Below, piece after piece: positions 1-8,283 of a stretch of 38,914 bases of DNA. Each line of letters begins with the position of its first letter. The first letter of the stretch is position 1. A model generated the notes under the pieces. The model was not told the origin of the DNA and ran no database searches. It was given only the letters and a program-made list of their open reading frames with translations. The stretch is taken from NCBI GenBank assembly GCA_026985525.1, contig JALSQI010000041.1, positions 1 through 38,914 of the forward strand, given 5' to 3'. Both the position numbers and the translations under genes were made by a program. Origin of the DNA: Archaeoglobaceae archaeon. GTDB lineage: Archaea > Halobacteriota > Archaeoglobi > Archaeoglobales > Archaeoglobaceae.

Positions 1-39
1 GAAGAGGTAGAAAGTGCAGATAGAGAAGTTCAAACTTGA
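1..39 (+). CDS. Possible C-terminal end of an unidentified gene
   Basis: Frame 1 is open from the window edge and ends at TGA 37-39, reading EEVESADREVQT. The other two plus frames contain stops within these bases. The peptide is charged and looks like an ordinary protein tail. It would run convergently into leuD, whose stop codon lies 4 bases further on. Too short to assign a function, and it could be chance. Confidence 0.3.
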   Translation, partial: EEVESADREVQT

Positions 40-42
40 GTT

Positions 43-540
43 TCAAACTTTTATATCTCCATAATTTTTAACATAGTTAACAAGTCCTCCAGCCTCGAGT
101 ATTCTAAGCATAACTTCCGGCATGGGTTTAGCCTTTATTTCTATACCTTTTGTTACATCTCTTATAATTCCCGATGAGAGGTCAACTTCTAACTCATCAC
201 CTTCGTCAATTTCGTCTGTATTTGCTATTAATACGGGCAAACCAACGTTTATAGCGTTTCTATAAAATATTCTCGCAAAAGACTTTGCAATTACTGCTGA
301 AACTCCAGCCAACTTGATTGCTAAGGGTGCGTGCTCTCTACTACTCCCGCAACCAAAGTTCTTTCCCGCGACTATAAAATCTCCCTTGCTGACTTTCTTA
401 GCAAATTCTGGATTTGCATCTTCCATGACGTGTTTCGCCAATTCAGGCAAGTTGCTCCTTAAATGGTAATACCTACCGGGGGTTATGTGGTCCGTAGATA
501 TGTCGTCTCCAAACTTCCAAGCTTTACCTCTAAGCATCAT
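43..540 (-). CDS. leuD: 3-isopropylmalate dehydratase-type small subunit (LeuD family)
   Basis: This is the swivel-domain subunit of the aconitase superfamily. With a separate large subunit (LeuC, not in the window) it isomerises isopropylmalate, citramalate or a related acid. The 165-residue length fits the archaeal family. The signature [14 protein letters not shown] starts near residue 63, and [16 protein letters not shown] follows. The substrate-specificity loop near residues 22-30 reads RYYHLRSN, preceded by STDHITP, unlike the YLVY-type loop of the Methanocaldococcus LeuD (MJ1277). An arginine in this loop recalls the YLRT of homoaconitase (MJ1271), so the exact substrate is uncertain. 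The protein starts with two Met codons and either could be used. GGAGAG lies just upstream. The citramalate/isopropylmalate synthase at 30304 is in the same general pathway but is not linked. Confidence 0.88.
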   Translation of the reverse strand: MMLRGKAWKFGDDISTDHITPGRYYHLRSNLPELAKHVMEDANPEFAKKVSKGDFIVAGKNFGCGSSREHAPLAIKLAGVSAVIAKSFARIFYRNAINVGLPVLIANTDEIDEGDELEVDLSSGIIRDVTKGIEIKAKPMPEVMLRILEAGGLVNYVKNYGDIKV

Positions 541-815
541 ACTCTCCGCTAATCAAAATCAATTTATTTGTTTTTCCTGATTGCCCTACCAAAATTCTAT
601 TTCAAATTAAGTGATTACGACGATCTCTATAAAGATCATAAAGCCAAGACAAAAGATATATTTCAACAATAGCAAGATTCTTTTAGGTTATATCAAACCT
701 TTCTGAAAAGAGTAATGAGTTAATGAGTTCTTTTTTACCAAATACTCAATATTTTTACCTTAAGGTGCACGTGTTTTCGCCAAAGGTTTTTTAATTTTGA
801 GCTTAGCTCTGGTTT
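541..815. promoter_or_regulatory. Divergent leuD / sufC intergenic region
   Basis: 275 bases without a gene. On the plus strand a T-rich TATA-like element (787-798, TTTTTTAATTTT) is centred 24 bases before the sufC ATG, which has no good ribosome binding site, so sufC is probably leaderless. For leuD, a candidate element CTTTATAGAG lies on the minus strand around 627-636 inside a partly symmetric GATC-N8-GATC block. It is about 90 bases upstream, which would give leuD a leader carrying its GGAGAG site. An 8-base tandem repeat TAATGAGT x2 sits at 713-728. No small RNA or riboswitch is recognised. Confidence 0.45.
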
Positions 816-1580
816 ATGGAGTCGCTAAGAGTTATCAACTTGGGAGTTGAGGCAGGAAGGAAAAGAATTCTCGAAAATGTTAATCTATATATAAAAAATG
901 GACAGACTTTTATTTTGTTCGGTCCCAACGGTAGCGGAAAGTCATCACTACTCTCCGCAATAATTGGTCATCCCAATTACAGAATAGTCAAAGGCAGAAT
1001 TACTTTTAGAGGAGAAGACATAACGAATCTAAGCACAGACGAAAGAGTAAAAAGAGGAATTGGCATAGCTTTTCAAAACCCGCCGAGAGTTAGCGGAGTA
1101 AAACTAATAGACATGCTGAGGTTTTGTGCTAAAACGGCTGGTTTAAGTGGAGAGGAGGCTGAAAAGAGGATTGAAGAATGCGCGAAAATAATGGAAATGG
1201 AGGACATGTTAGATAGACCTCTAAACGAAGGGTTCAGCGGTGGAGAAGTAAAGAGATCAGAACTTTTACAACTCATGATACTTAATCCGGATTTCTTGAT
1301 GTTAGATGAGCCGGATAGCGGTGTTGACTTGGAAAACATATCGATAGTAGGCAACGCAATAAAAAAGCTCCTGGAGAGAGATAAAAAAGATAGAAAGAAG
1401 TCTGGATTGATAATAACCCACACAGGGCACATATTAGATTACGTTGATGCCGACTACGGAGTTGTGTTGTTTGACGGCAGGATTTCTTGCATTGGCGACC
1501 CGTACGAAATTCTTGAACACGTTAGAAGGTACGGTTACGAGGCTTGCATAAAGAAGTGTTTAGAGGAAAGGAGGTGTTAA
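816..1580 (+). CDS. sufC: Fe-S cluster assembly ATPase SufC (SmsC)
   Basis: ABC-type ATPase of the SUF iron-sulfur scaffold. It drives conformational change in its SufB partner in the cytoplasm. The 254 residues match the family. Walker A GPNGSGKS is at residues 36-43, a Q-loop FQNPP follows near 90, the signature FSGGEVKRSELLQ lies near 140, Walker B FLMLDEPDSG near 160, and the H-loop ITHTGH near 200. EVKRSELLQ is the SufC-specific version of the signature region and separates it from transport ATPases. The next gene, sufB, begins 1 base after the stop, so they are one transcription unit. The C-B pair without SufS, SufD, SufE or SufU corresponds to the minimal archaeal SUF-like (SMS) arrangement. 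Confidence 0.95.
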   Translation: MESLRVINLGVEAGRKRILENVNLYIKNGQTFILFGPNGSGKSSLLSAIIGHPNYRIVKGRITFRGEDITNLSTDERVKRGIGIAFQNPPRVSGVKLIDMLRFCAKTAGLSGEEAEKRIEECAKIMEMEDMLDRPLNEGFSGGEVKRSELLQLMILNPDFLMLDEPDSGVDLENISIVGNAIKKLLERDKKDRKKSGLIITHTGHILDYVDADYGVVLFDGRISCIGDPYEILEHVRRYGYEACIKKCLEERRC

Positions 1581-1581
1581 A

Positions 1582-2655
1582 TTGAAATTACCAGAGGACG
1601 TTAGCGAAAGAGCGAAGAGCGTTGGAGTAGAATTTAATCCAGAGAAAAGGGCTGCAAGCTTTCTCCAGATTGACCAAAATTCAAGCGTTTACAATTGGAT
1701 TGAAGGAGTTGAAGTTATGAGTATAAGAGATGCAATTGAGAAGTACGATTGGGTTAAAGACTACATGTGGAAAATAGTTAAAAGAGATAGGGATGAGTAC
1801 ACAAAAATGACAGCTGAAGATTTTAACGGTTATTTTATAAGAGCGTTACCTGATTCAAAAATAGATATTCCTGTAGAAGCTTGTCTTTACTTAAGGAGAG
1901 TTAAAGCTCAGAAGGTTTACAACTTAGTTATAGCTGAAGAAGGTTCCGAATTGAACATAATTTCGGGTTGTACTTCTCACCCTAATTCAGCTGGCATGCA
2001 CATAGGAGTTTCGGAGTTCTTTGTAAAAAAAGGTGCAAAACTAACTTTTACCATGATACACAACTGGCAGCCAGACATAGAAGTAAGGCCAAGGAGTGGT
2101 GTTGTCGTTGAGGAGGGGGGAGTTTTTGTAAGTAATTACGTCCTTTTAAGTCCCGTAAAGTACGTTGAAAGTTATCCAGTAGCTTATCTCAACAAAAACG
2201 CAAGAGCCTCATTCACGAGCCTGATAGTCGCTTACGAGGGATCAAAGATAGACGTTGGAAATCACGTAATTTTAAGAGAAAAAAGCAGTGCAGACATAAT
2301 ATCGAGGGCAATAAGCAAAGGGGGAACAGTCGTTTCGAGGGGAAGAATAACAGGAGAAGGTAGCGGTTGCAGAGGACATTTAGAGTGCAGAGGGCTTATG
2401 CTAAAAGAGGGGACGATATTAGCCATTCCTGAGTTAGAGGCAAAACATCCAAATGTAGATTTAAGCCACGAAGCGGCAGTTGGTAAAATAGCTGAAGAAG
2501 AGATATTTTACTTAATGGCGAGAGGTTTAAGCAGAGATGAGGCAACTTCGGCAATAATAAGAGGATTCTTAGACGTAGAAATAAAGGGATTGCCAGAATT
2601 TCTAAAAAGAGAAATAGAAAAAGCTGTAGAGATGGTTGGAGAGGACTTAATGTGA
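1582..2655 (+). CDS. sufB: Fe-S cluster scaffold protein SufB/SufD-like (SmsB)
   Basis: Beta-helix scaffold on which Fe-S clusters are built together with SufC. The protein has 357 residues, much shorter than bacterial SufB (about 490), as is usual for archaeal single SufB/D proteins. The C-terminal hallmark DLSHEAAVGKIAEEEIFYL and the following four-helix segment LSRDEATSAIIRGF are intact. Cysteines in GEGSGCRGHLECRG and the histidine of the DLSHEA motif are candidate cluster ligands. Translation starts at TTG 1582, set by GGAGGTG at 1570-1576 inside the end of sufC. Its last 9 bases overlap, convergently, the end of fqoI. Confidence 0.93.
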   Translation: MKLPEDVSERAKSVGVEFNPEKRAASFLQIDQNSSVYNWIEGVEVMSIRDAIEKYDWVKDYMWKIVKRDRDEYTKMTAEDFNGYFIRALPDSKIDIPVEACLYLRRVKAQKVYNLVIAEEGSELNIISGCTSHPNSAGMHIGVSEFFVKKGAKLTFTMIHNWQPDIEVRPRSGVVVEEGGVFVSNYVLLSPVKYVESYPVAYLNKNARASFTSLIVAYEGSKIDVGNHVILREKSSADIISRAISKGGTVVSRGRITGEGSGCRGHLECRGLMLKEGTILAIPELEAKHPNVDLSHEAAVGKIAEEEIFYLMARGLSRDEATSAIIRGFLDVEIKGLPEFLKREIEKAVEMVGEDLM

Positions 2656-3186
2656 ATCTTCTATTTCGACTAACTTTTCCGGTGAGTATTCTTTTTTCAG
2701 CTCCAACTTTTTCCCTTTTACCTCGTATTCGACGACGTATTCGTCTTCTCTCTCCTCCTCAGGAACGTCAGGCCCGTTAACCAATTTTTCAGTAGTTAGA
2801 AACATTTCATCAACGCTTTTGAAAGCCACATCCATAAAATTCGTTGACTTCCACGCACCCTTAGTGCATGTATCTTCACAGTAGTGGCAGAATATGCACT
2901 TAGCGTAATCGACGCAGGGATAGTACTTGCCGTTTGGAGCTTTTTTCATGTGTATTGCATTAGCTGGACAAACAAAGGCACATTGAAAACAGCTTATGCA
3001 CTTAGTAATGTCGAGAACTAACATGCCTCTGAATCCTTTTGGTCTCTTTCTCAACTCCCTTGGGTACTGTATTGTCATCCTACTAGGCTTTATCGCTTCT
3101 TTCAGTCCAGTACTAAAAGCTTCGAGGTGAAGCTTAACCCTCTCTACGAAGTCTGGAGAAGGTGGCTTTATTCTCAAAACACCCAT
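2647..3186 (-). CDS. fqoI: F420H2:quinone oxidoreductase subunit I (NuoI-like, 2x[4Fe-4S])
   Basis: Ferredoxin-type subunit that passes electrons to the N2-type cluster of FqoB. Two cluster motifs are seen: cysteines near residues 63, 66, 69, 73 (CISCFQCAFVCP) and 97, 100, 103, 107 (CIFCHYCEDTCT). The second lacks the usual proline after the fourth cysteine. I choose ATG 3186, which overlaps the fqoH stop as ATGA and is preceded at proper spacing by GGGGTGG. An in-frame GTG at 3195 would add three residues but leaves no ribosome binding site. The product is 179 residues, with an acidic, lysine-rich tail. It is the last gene of the fqo operon. In A. fulgidus fqoF follows here, but in this window the next gene is the convergent sufB. 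Confidence 0.92.
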   Translation of the reverse strand: MGVLRIKPPSPDFVERVKLHLEAFSTGLKEAIKPSRMTIQYPRELRKRPKGFRGMLVLDITKCISCFQCAFVCPANAIHMKKAPNGKYYPCVDYAKCIFCHYCEDTCTKGAWKSTNFMDVAFKSVDEMFLTTEKLVNGPDVPEEEREDEYVVEYEVKGKKLELKKEYSPEKLVEIEDSH

Positions 3187-4340
3187 CACAACCACCCCGT
3201 GACGTTAACAGCTCCAAGCCCAATTCCGGTAACGAGTGCAACTACTGCGAGTGCCATTAGTGTACTCCACCCTATTTTGAGTGCCTGATCAAGCCTGTAT
3301 CTGGCGTAAAAAGTTCTGAAGAAGACGAATATCATCATAAGTGCGATCGTTTTCAAGAACAGCCAAAAAGCGGGCGATAAATCACCTAACGGCGGAATAA
3401 ATGGACCGTTCCACCCTCCTAAGAACAATATGCTGAAGAGCATGCAGAGCAAGTACAGTTTCTCGTAAGCGAGAGTCATAACGACACCAAATATTATTCC
3501 CGTGTACTCTATGAATGGTCCGAACACAACTTCTTGATCAGCTTCAGGTATTTCGAATGGAAATCGAGAAGTAGCCATTGCTATTGCTACAAAGAAAGCT
3601 AAAGCTGCAAACGGATTCAGCACTATCCCTGGAACTACGCTTTGCTTATCAACTATGCTAAATGCGTTTGCACTGCCGTAAATTATTACCATAGACATCG
3701 CAGAAATTATTAAGACTACTTCGTAAGAAAAGTACATCATTGCTTCTCTTAAAGAACCAATGTAGGCGTATTTGCTGTTAGATGCCCATCCGATTGCAAC
3801 TATTATCATCGGTATTAAAGAAATCAAGGCTATAGCTACAGGTATTGAGTACGGAGTGTTTATTGCATAAATCGCTCCGGCAGGGATGACTAAAATTGGC
3901 AGCAGTACTGGAAGAAAAGTTATTAGGGGAAATTGCAGAAAGTAAGGTCTGTGAGCTTCTCTGTGAACTATAACTTCCTGGAAAAAGTACCTCATACCAT
4001 CCGCCATTGGCTGAATTATACCTCCAACACTCCTCGAAACTTCTAAGGGTCCGTAACGCCACTGTACTCTGGCAGTTACTTTTCTTTCAAACCATATTAT
4101 GAAGAGAATTGCAATCAATATACAGACTAAACCGGGAGCGAATAATACGGCAAAAAACGGCTTCCAGAACAGCAAAGCGACTATTAAGTTTAGTATCGGT
4201 ATTTTTGCGAACAAACTCGTTAAGGGAGGAATGTAAGCTATTTTACTCGCTGTGTGATACAGAACGACTTTTCTCGTTATCAGAGGTATTCCCACAGAAT
4301 TCTGTCTGAACATTTCTAACAGAGACTCGTAAGACAGCAT
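3186..4340 (-). CDS. fqoH: F420H2:quinone oxidoreductase subunit H (NuoH-like)
   Basis: Membrane subunit that forms the quinone chamber entrance and links the peripheral arm to the ion-pumping arm. The 384-residue length is typical. About eight hydrophobic segments are visible, with family signatures: WFERKVTARVQWRYGP (about 85-100), QPMADGMRYFFQE (about 109-121), the acidic FPFEIPEADQEVVFGPFIEYTG (about 260-282), and the late FRTFYARYRLDQ. The N-terminus has about 40 extra residues ahead of the first long helix. Its start follows fqoD by 9 bases with GGTGGTG as binding site. Its C-terminal Gly-Trp-Leu codons form the ribosome binding site of fqoI. Confidence 0.94.
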   Translation of the reverse strand: MLSYESLLEMFRQNSVGIPLITRKVVLYHTASKIAYIPPLTSLFAKIPILNLIVALLFWKPFFAVLFAPGLVCILIAILFIIWFERKVTARVQWRYGPLEVSRSVGGIIQPMADGMRYFFQEVIVHREAHRPYFLQFPLITFLPVLLPILVIPAGAIYAINTPYSIPVAIALISLIPMIIVAIGWASNSKYAYIGSLREAMMYFSYEVVLIISAMSMVIIYGSANAFSIVDKQSVVPGIVLNPFAALAFFVAIAMATSRFPFEIPEADQEVVFGPFIEYTGIIFGVVMTLAYEKLYLLCMLFSILFLGGWNGPFIPPLGDLSPAFWLFLKTIALMMIFVFFRTFYARYRLDQALKIGWSTLMALAVVALVTGIGLGAVNVTGWL

Positions 4341-4349
4341 AACACCACC

Positions 4350-5591
4350 TCATCTGTCTGCTTCAGGCGGGAAGTACCCAAAACTACCGTAAACAGCCTG
4401 CAAATCTGCCAACCTACAACCCTTCAAAGACTCCATAAATCCCTTCAAATAGTACCATCCGGGAGTTACCATTCTAAGCCTGTATGGTGCGTTGGACTTA
4501 CCATCGCTAACTATGGTGTAAAGTAGCGTCCCTCTTGAAGCTTCAGTAAGAGTTGTGAACTCTCCAGCTGGCAGAGTTAACCTTCCAAACATTCTAAAGA
4601 ATGCACCTTTGACTGAATCGAGTAGTTTTCCCTTAGTATCTACAGCTATTTTTCCTTCTGGCATATCTTTAAGAGCTTTAACGCACTGCCTGATTATTCC
4701 TATACTCTGCTGTATTTCGTTAACTCTTACGAGAAATCGGGAGTAAGAATCTCCGTCGTCTGCAACCACAATGTCCCAAGTTAGCTCATCGTACGCATCG
4801 TAAGGCTCAATAGCTCTAACGTCGTACTCTACACCACTTGCCCTTAAGAAGGGCCCAACTATACCGTACTTTATAGCTTCTTTTTTACTCAGAACTGCAA
4901 CGTCTTTCATTCTCGCTATCGTAACTGGATTCTTTATAAAGATTTTTTCAAAATCTTTAGATTTTTGTTGAATGTATGTCATTGCATCTGATATAAAGTT
5001 TAAAGTGCTTCTATCAACATCCCTTCTAACTCCTCCGGGAATGACATATGATGCCGTTATCCTCGCCCCGCTAACCCTCATGAGTATTTCACAAGTCAGC
5101 TCTCTCAAAGCAAAAGGCCACATGAAACCGGTAGTGTGACCGAGGAAGACTGAAAGAATTCCTGCATCGTATAAGTGCGTGCCTATTCTGCAAACTTCAG
5201 CCAACATAGTCCTTATGTACCTTGCCCTCTCAGGGACTTCCATGTCCAGAGCTTTTTCTATAGCCCTAACGTAGCCCAAACTAAAGTTAACACAATCCAT
5301 TATTGCCGGTCTTTCCACGAGGGGAATGTTTTGAACGTAAAGTCTGTTTTCAGCCAACTTTTCCATTCCTCTGTGAACGAATCCCGGATCAGGAATGACT
5401 TCTCTTATAACGTCTCCGTGAACTCTAACTATCAACCTCATGTGTCCGCTCCCGCCGTGCTGAGGCCCAACAAAAAGTACGAGCTCGTCTCCTTTCTTAG
5501 AAACTTCCCCTAACCAAGGAGGAACTGGTAATTCCAAACTCTCTATCTCAGCAGGAGGCTTTACGGGAACGGGAACAGAATACTCTTCCAT
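4350..5591 (-). CDS. fqoD: F420H2:quinone oxidoreductase subunit D (NuoD-like, 49-kDa type)
   Basis: Peripheral-arm subunit that lines the quinone site with FqoB, FqoC and FqoH. The 413 residues include GPQHGGSGHMRLIVRVHGDVI near 42-62, the RGMEKLAE and ERPAIMDCVNFS segments, EVCRIGTHL, GGVRRDV, and YGIVGPFLRASGVEYDVR. It ends FGYFPPEADR, the NuoD-type tail. The paired N- and C-terminal CxxC ligands of [NiFe] hydrogenase large subunits are absent, so this is a complex I-like, not a hydrogenase, subunit. It starts 4 bases after fqoBC, with GAGGGGTGA as binding site. Confidence 0.94.
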   Translation of the reverse strand: MEEYSVPVPVKPPAEIESLELPVPPWLGEVSKKGDELVLFVGPQHGGSGHMRLIVRVHGDVIREVIPDPGFVHRGMEKLAENRLYVQNIPLVERPAIMDCVNFSLGYVRAIEKALDMEVPERARYIRTMLAEVCRIGTHLYDAGILSVFLGHTTGFMWPFALRELTCEILMRVSGARITASYVIPGGVRRDVDRSTLNFISDAMTYIQQKSKDFEKIFIKNPVTIARMKDVAVLSKKEAIKYGIVGPFLRASGVEYDVRAIEPYDAYDELTWDIVVADDGDSYSRFLVRVNEIQQSIGIIRQCVKALKDMPEGKIAVDTKGKLLDSVKGAFFRMFGRLTLPAGEFTTLTEASRGTLLYTIVSDGKSNAPYRLRMVTPGWYYLKGFMESLKGCRLADLQAVYGSFGYFPPEADR

Positions 5592-5595
5592 AATA

Positions 5596-6672
5596 TCACC
5601 CCTCTAAAACGTAACTCGGTTCTTCAAGCTTGAAATCTTTCCTAAGTGGAGTTTCCACTTCTGGTGCTAACAAGAACTTGTTACCCATCCACGGATTTCC
5701 TTCGAACCAAACTCCAAAGAAGTCGTGCATTTCTCTCTCCTGATAGTCTATGGAAGGCCATATATCAATCAAACTCTTTATTCTTGGGTTTTCTCTCGAA
5801 ATTTCAACAGAAAATGTCACTATTACTGGCATAAGCTCTTTAACGCTGTAACTTGAAACAGAGCACTCCACTATGAACTTTTTCTCGTGCAAAACATCTA
5901 TCACGTTAAGAGATTTTACGTGGTCGAACCCCTCTTTCTCCAAAACTTCTGCTACCTTTCTATAAAACTTGGATTCAGATTTTATGTAAACTCTGTTTTT
6001 GTCGATAACGAATACTTCAGCAAACGGTAGTTTACTACTTAGCTTAGCAACAAGCTCTTTTCCAAATTCCCATTCAACTTCTCTCGGCTCTATTTTTATT
6101 TCTGGTTTTGGCTCTATTTTTAATGGAGGTTTTGGTGGTTTTCTCTCCTTTTCACCCTTACCAAGTATTTTTTCGAGGTCGGCTTCCCTAAACTCTGCAG
6201 TTGTTTTCGCTTCACCTCTTTCTATCTTTTTCTGCAAAGCCCTTATAGCAGAAATCAACCCTTCTGGCGTTGGAGGGCAGCCGGGAACGAAGTAGTCAAC
6301 TGGTATTATTTTCCAAGGTCTCGTTATGTGGTAGCTGTTCCAGAAAAGCCCACCTTCTATACCGCAAGCACCGATGAGTATTACGAATTTTGGATCAGGC
6401 ATCTGTTCCCACGTGATGCGAAGAGCTCTTGCCATTTTCTTCGTTATCGTTCCTTCAACGATTATTAAATTCGTCTGCCTCATCATTCCGAAGTTTAGAG
6501 AACCCCACCTCTCCGCATCGTACCCACTTGCGTAAGCGTGAGCTAACTCAACACCACAGCAGGAAGTTACCAAGTGAACTGCCCAAAGGCTCCACTTCGC
6601 ACCCCACTTTTTAACTGGAGCTATAACACCACTGCTGAGAAATTCTATGTTTTCAGCGTTAACGTCTTTCAT
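5596..6672 (-). CDS. fqoBC: F420H2:quinone oxidoreductase fused subunit BC (NuoB + NuoC)
   Basis: A two-domain fusion, as known for FqoBC of A. fulgidus. Residues about 20-160 are NuoB-like and carry the N2 [4Fe-4S] ligands: adjacent Cys38-Cys39 (TSCCGVELAHA), Cys103 (IGACGIEGG) and Cys132 (VPGCPPTPEG). Residues about 170-205 form a Pro/Lys/Glu-rich linker. The C-terminal part is NuoC-like and ends with the signature EREMHDFFGVWFEGNP plus PLRKDF. The domain passes electrons from FqoI clusters to quinone. Start ATG 6672 overlaps the fqoA stop (ATGA) and has GGAGGTGG upstream. Confidence 0.95.
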   Translation of the reverse strand: MKDVNAENIEFLSSGVIAPVKKWGAKWSLWAVHLVTSCCGVELAHAYASGYDAERWGSLNFGMMRQTNLIIVEGTITKKMARALRITWEQMPDPKFVILIGACGIEGGLFWNSYHITRPWKIIPVDYFVPGCPPTPEGLISAIRALQKKIERGEAKTTAEFREADLEKILGKGEKERKPPKPPLKIEPKPEIKIEPREVEWEFGKELVAKLSSKLPFAEVFVIDKNRVYIKSESKFYRKVAEVLEKEGFDHVKSLNVIDVLHEKKFIVECSVSSYSVKELMPVIVTFSVEISRENPRIKSLIDIWPSIDYQEREMHDFFGVWFEGNPWMGNKFLLAPEVETPLRKDFKLEEPSYVLEG

Positions 6673-7046
6673 TCTACCACCTCCTCTGCATAAGCAGCCT
6701 CACAGGCAAGCTTATATCCAACATATATCGCCGGAATTAACATTAGAAAAGATATTGCGAGTAGAGGTAAAGCTACTCTTAGTGGAGATAGAATAAACAA
6801 AAGTACTACTACTGGCTCAACTCCGAGAAACAGTAAGAGGTATCCCGTGTACTGCATCGGCAACGCGTATTTGGGAGTTAAATAAGGTAAATTACCAGAT
6901 TCGAACCTCTCAGTTTTAACAACAGAAGGCGTTTTGCTCGGAGTTAGAACCTTAGCAAGTATAACTATTACTGCATCTATGAAAATGCATAAGCCTATTA
7001 CTATCGCAACTATGACTATGTTGCTAACAACTCCCACATCAAACAC
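6669..7046 (-). CDS. fqoA: F420H2:quinone oxidoreductase subunit A (NuoA-like)
   Basis: Small three-helix subunit of the membrane arm beside FqoH. Three hydrophobic segments are visible, and the conserved loop between the first and second contains ERFESGNLPYLTPKYALPMQY, where the acidic/Gly pair E-S-G is typical of NuoA. The start is best placed at GTG 7046, one base after the fqoN stop: GGAGGTG at 7059-7053 sits six bases upstream. A TTG at 7061 in the same frame is part of that binding site and would overlap fqoN. The product is 125 residues. Its final codons GAG GAG GTG GTA GAA supply the ribosome binding site of fqoBC. Confidence 0.9.
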   Translation of the reverse strand: MFDVGVVSNIVIVAIVIGLCIFIDAVIVILAKVLTPSKTPSVVKTERFESGNLPYLTPKYALPMQYTGYLLLFLGVEPVVVLLFILSPLRVALPLLAISFLMLIPAIYVGYKLACEAAYAEEVVE

Positions 7047-7047
7047 A

Positions 7048-8283
7048 TCAAACACCTCCAATAATCATTTTTGCTACGCTAACAAACCAGTTGGGAGGAA
7101 TAAGAGTTATCAGCATAGCCGCACTGGCGACAAGAGCAATAGCCGTAACTTTTCCGGGAACTGTATCTCCAGCAAGGTTTCTGGCTATTCTGAGGTAATA
7201 CGGTATTGATATGGCAGAGTTAACTATAAGCAGAAATGCCAGCCACACAAGCCCAGCTCCAACGAGCGATGTGAGTATAAAGAATTTAGACCAGAACCCC
7301 ATTAGAGGTGGAAGTCCTATGAAGGATAGAGCTAACAAGTACATCAAAGGCCTCGAATTTCCATTTGTTTTTATGGATGCAAAGAAAGAAGCTTTTCCAA
7401 ATGCGTTGACTATTAGCTGGAGTAAAGCACCTGCAAACGCGAGGTATAGGTAGTTCTTAGAAGTAACTATTGAAAGAGTTGCGATAACGTAACCCATATT
7501 TGCCACTGTCGAGTAAGCCAGTATCCTTCCAGTCTCTTTAGCCGTTAAAGCCCCTATGTTTCCAGTAAACATAGATATGACTGCTATAAACGCCACGAAA
7601 ATCGTCAGATTGCTTAGCTGAGGCAATTCCGTTAAAAGTATAATCTTGTAAGCTGCAACGAAAGGAACTATCTTAGTTATCGAGGCTATTACGGATAAGG
7701 GCAAGGGGTCTGCTGCTGAGAACACATCCGGAACCCACTCGTGCATGGGTGCACATCCGACTTCCATACCAAGCCCAAGTATCAGCATTACGAATCCGAG
7801 AGTGTAAAGAGTAGGATCTCCAGCTTTGCTTGAGAACGTTAGCATTAGAGTACCAATTATAAACAGAACGGTAGCTAAGACCATGAAAACGATGTACTTC
7901 AAAGCCACATCAACCATAGGTCTATCTCCAGCAAATACCAAAGCGTAAGTTGGAACGGAGGCTATTACGAAAGCTGCAAGTATGAAAGCAACGTCGTTTG
8001 TATAGGCTATGTATATCGTTATCAGAGCTATTAAAGCTACGAGTGAGTAATCGACTCCGCTCATTTGATTTTCTTTAACACTCATGCTGAAAATTGTGAG
8101 AATGCCTATGGCTACAACTAACAAAACGTACATGAAAAGCTGAGTTGCCGCAGCTACCGGGAGTGCTATTACCAAAGCTAAAATGCTCACAGCTAAGGAA
8201 ATTCTACTATCCTTAATAGAGCAAACAGCTCCGAGAGTTATTAAGATTAAGGAAACTACCGATTGCAACATTAGTAGCATCAT
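7048..8283 (-). CDS. fqoN: F420H2:quinone oxidoreductase subunit N (NuoN-like antiporter subunit)
   Basis: One of three Mrp-antiporter-like ion-pumping subunits of the membrane arm. About twelve to fourteen hydrophobic segments are seen. The family region reads GMEVGCAPMHEWVPDVFSAA followed by PLPLSVIASITKIVPF, and the later helix carries the KASFF and GLPPLMGFWSKFF segments. I place the start at ATG 8283, overlapping the fqoL stop as TGATG-type coupling, because GGGGTGG lies at good spacing. The upstream in-frame GTG 8292 has no room for a binding site. The product is 411 residues, short for NuoN (about 480), probably from fewer N-terminal helices. Confidence 0.92.
   Translation of the reverse strand: MMLLMLQSVVSLILITLGAVCSIKDSRISLAVSILALVIALPVAAATQLFMYVLLVVAIGILTIFSMSVKENQMSGVDYSLVALIALITIYIAYTNDVAFILAAFVIASVPTYALVFAGDRPMVDVALKYIVFMVLATVLFIIGTLMLTFSSKAGDPTLYTLGFVMLILGLGMEVGCAPMHEWVPDVFSAADPLPLSVIASITKIVPFVAAYKIILLTELPQLSNLTIFVAFIAVISMFTGNIGALTAKETGRILAYSTVANMGYVIATLSIVTSKNYLYLAFAGALLQLIVNAFGKASFFASIKTNGNSRPLMYLLALSFIGLPPLMGFWSKFFILTSLVGAGLVWLAFLLIVNSAISIPYYLRIARNLAGDTVPGKVTAIALVASAAMLITLIPPNWFVSVAKMIIGGV

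Noticed and set aside
26-50. Direct repeat TTCAAACTT at 29-37 and 42-50 plus a small hairpin AAGTT-CA-AACTT as a terminator or mobile element end
   Set aside because: The repeat is too short and lies at the meeting point of two gene ends; no other copies or element genes are present.
713-728. Tandem TAATGAGT x2 as a regulatory or satellite repeat
   Set aside because: Only two short copies in an AT-rich spacer and no further copies seen, so chance is likely.
1073-1432. Long antisense open frame inside sufC
   Set aside because: Low-complexity shadow frame opposite a clear conserved gene; no ribosome binding site and no family resemblance.
4350-6672. Membrane-bound [NiFe] hydrogenase in place of Fqo
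   Set aside because: FqoD lacks the N- and C-terminal CxxC pairs that bind nickel and iron, and the gene order and B-C fusion match Fqo.
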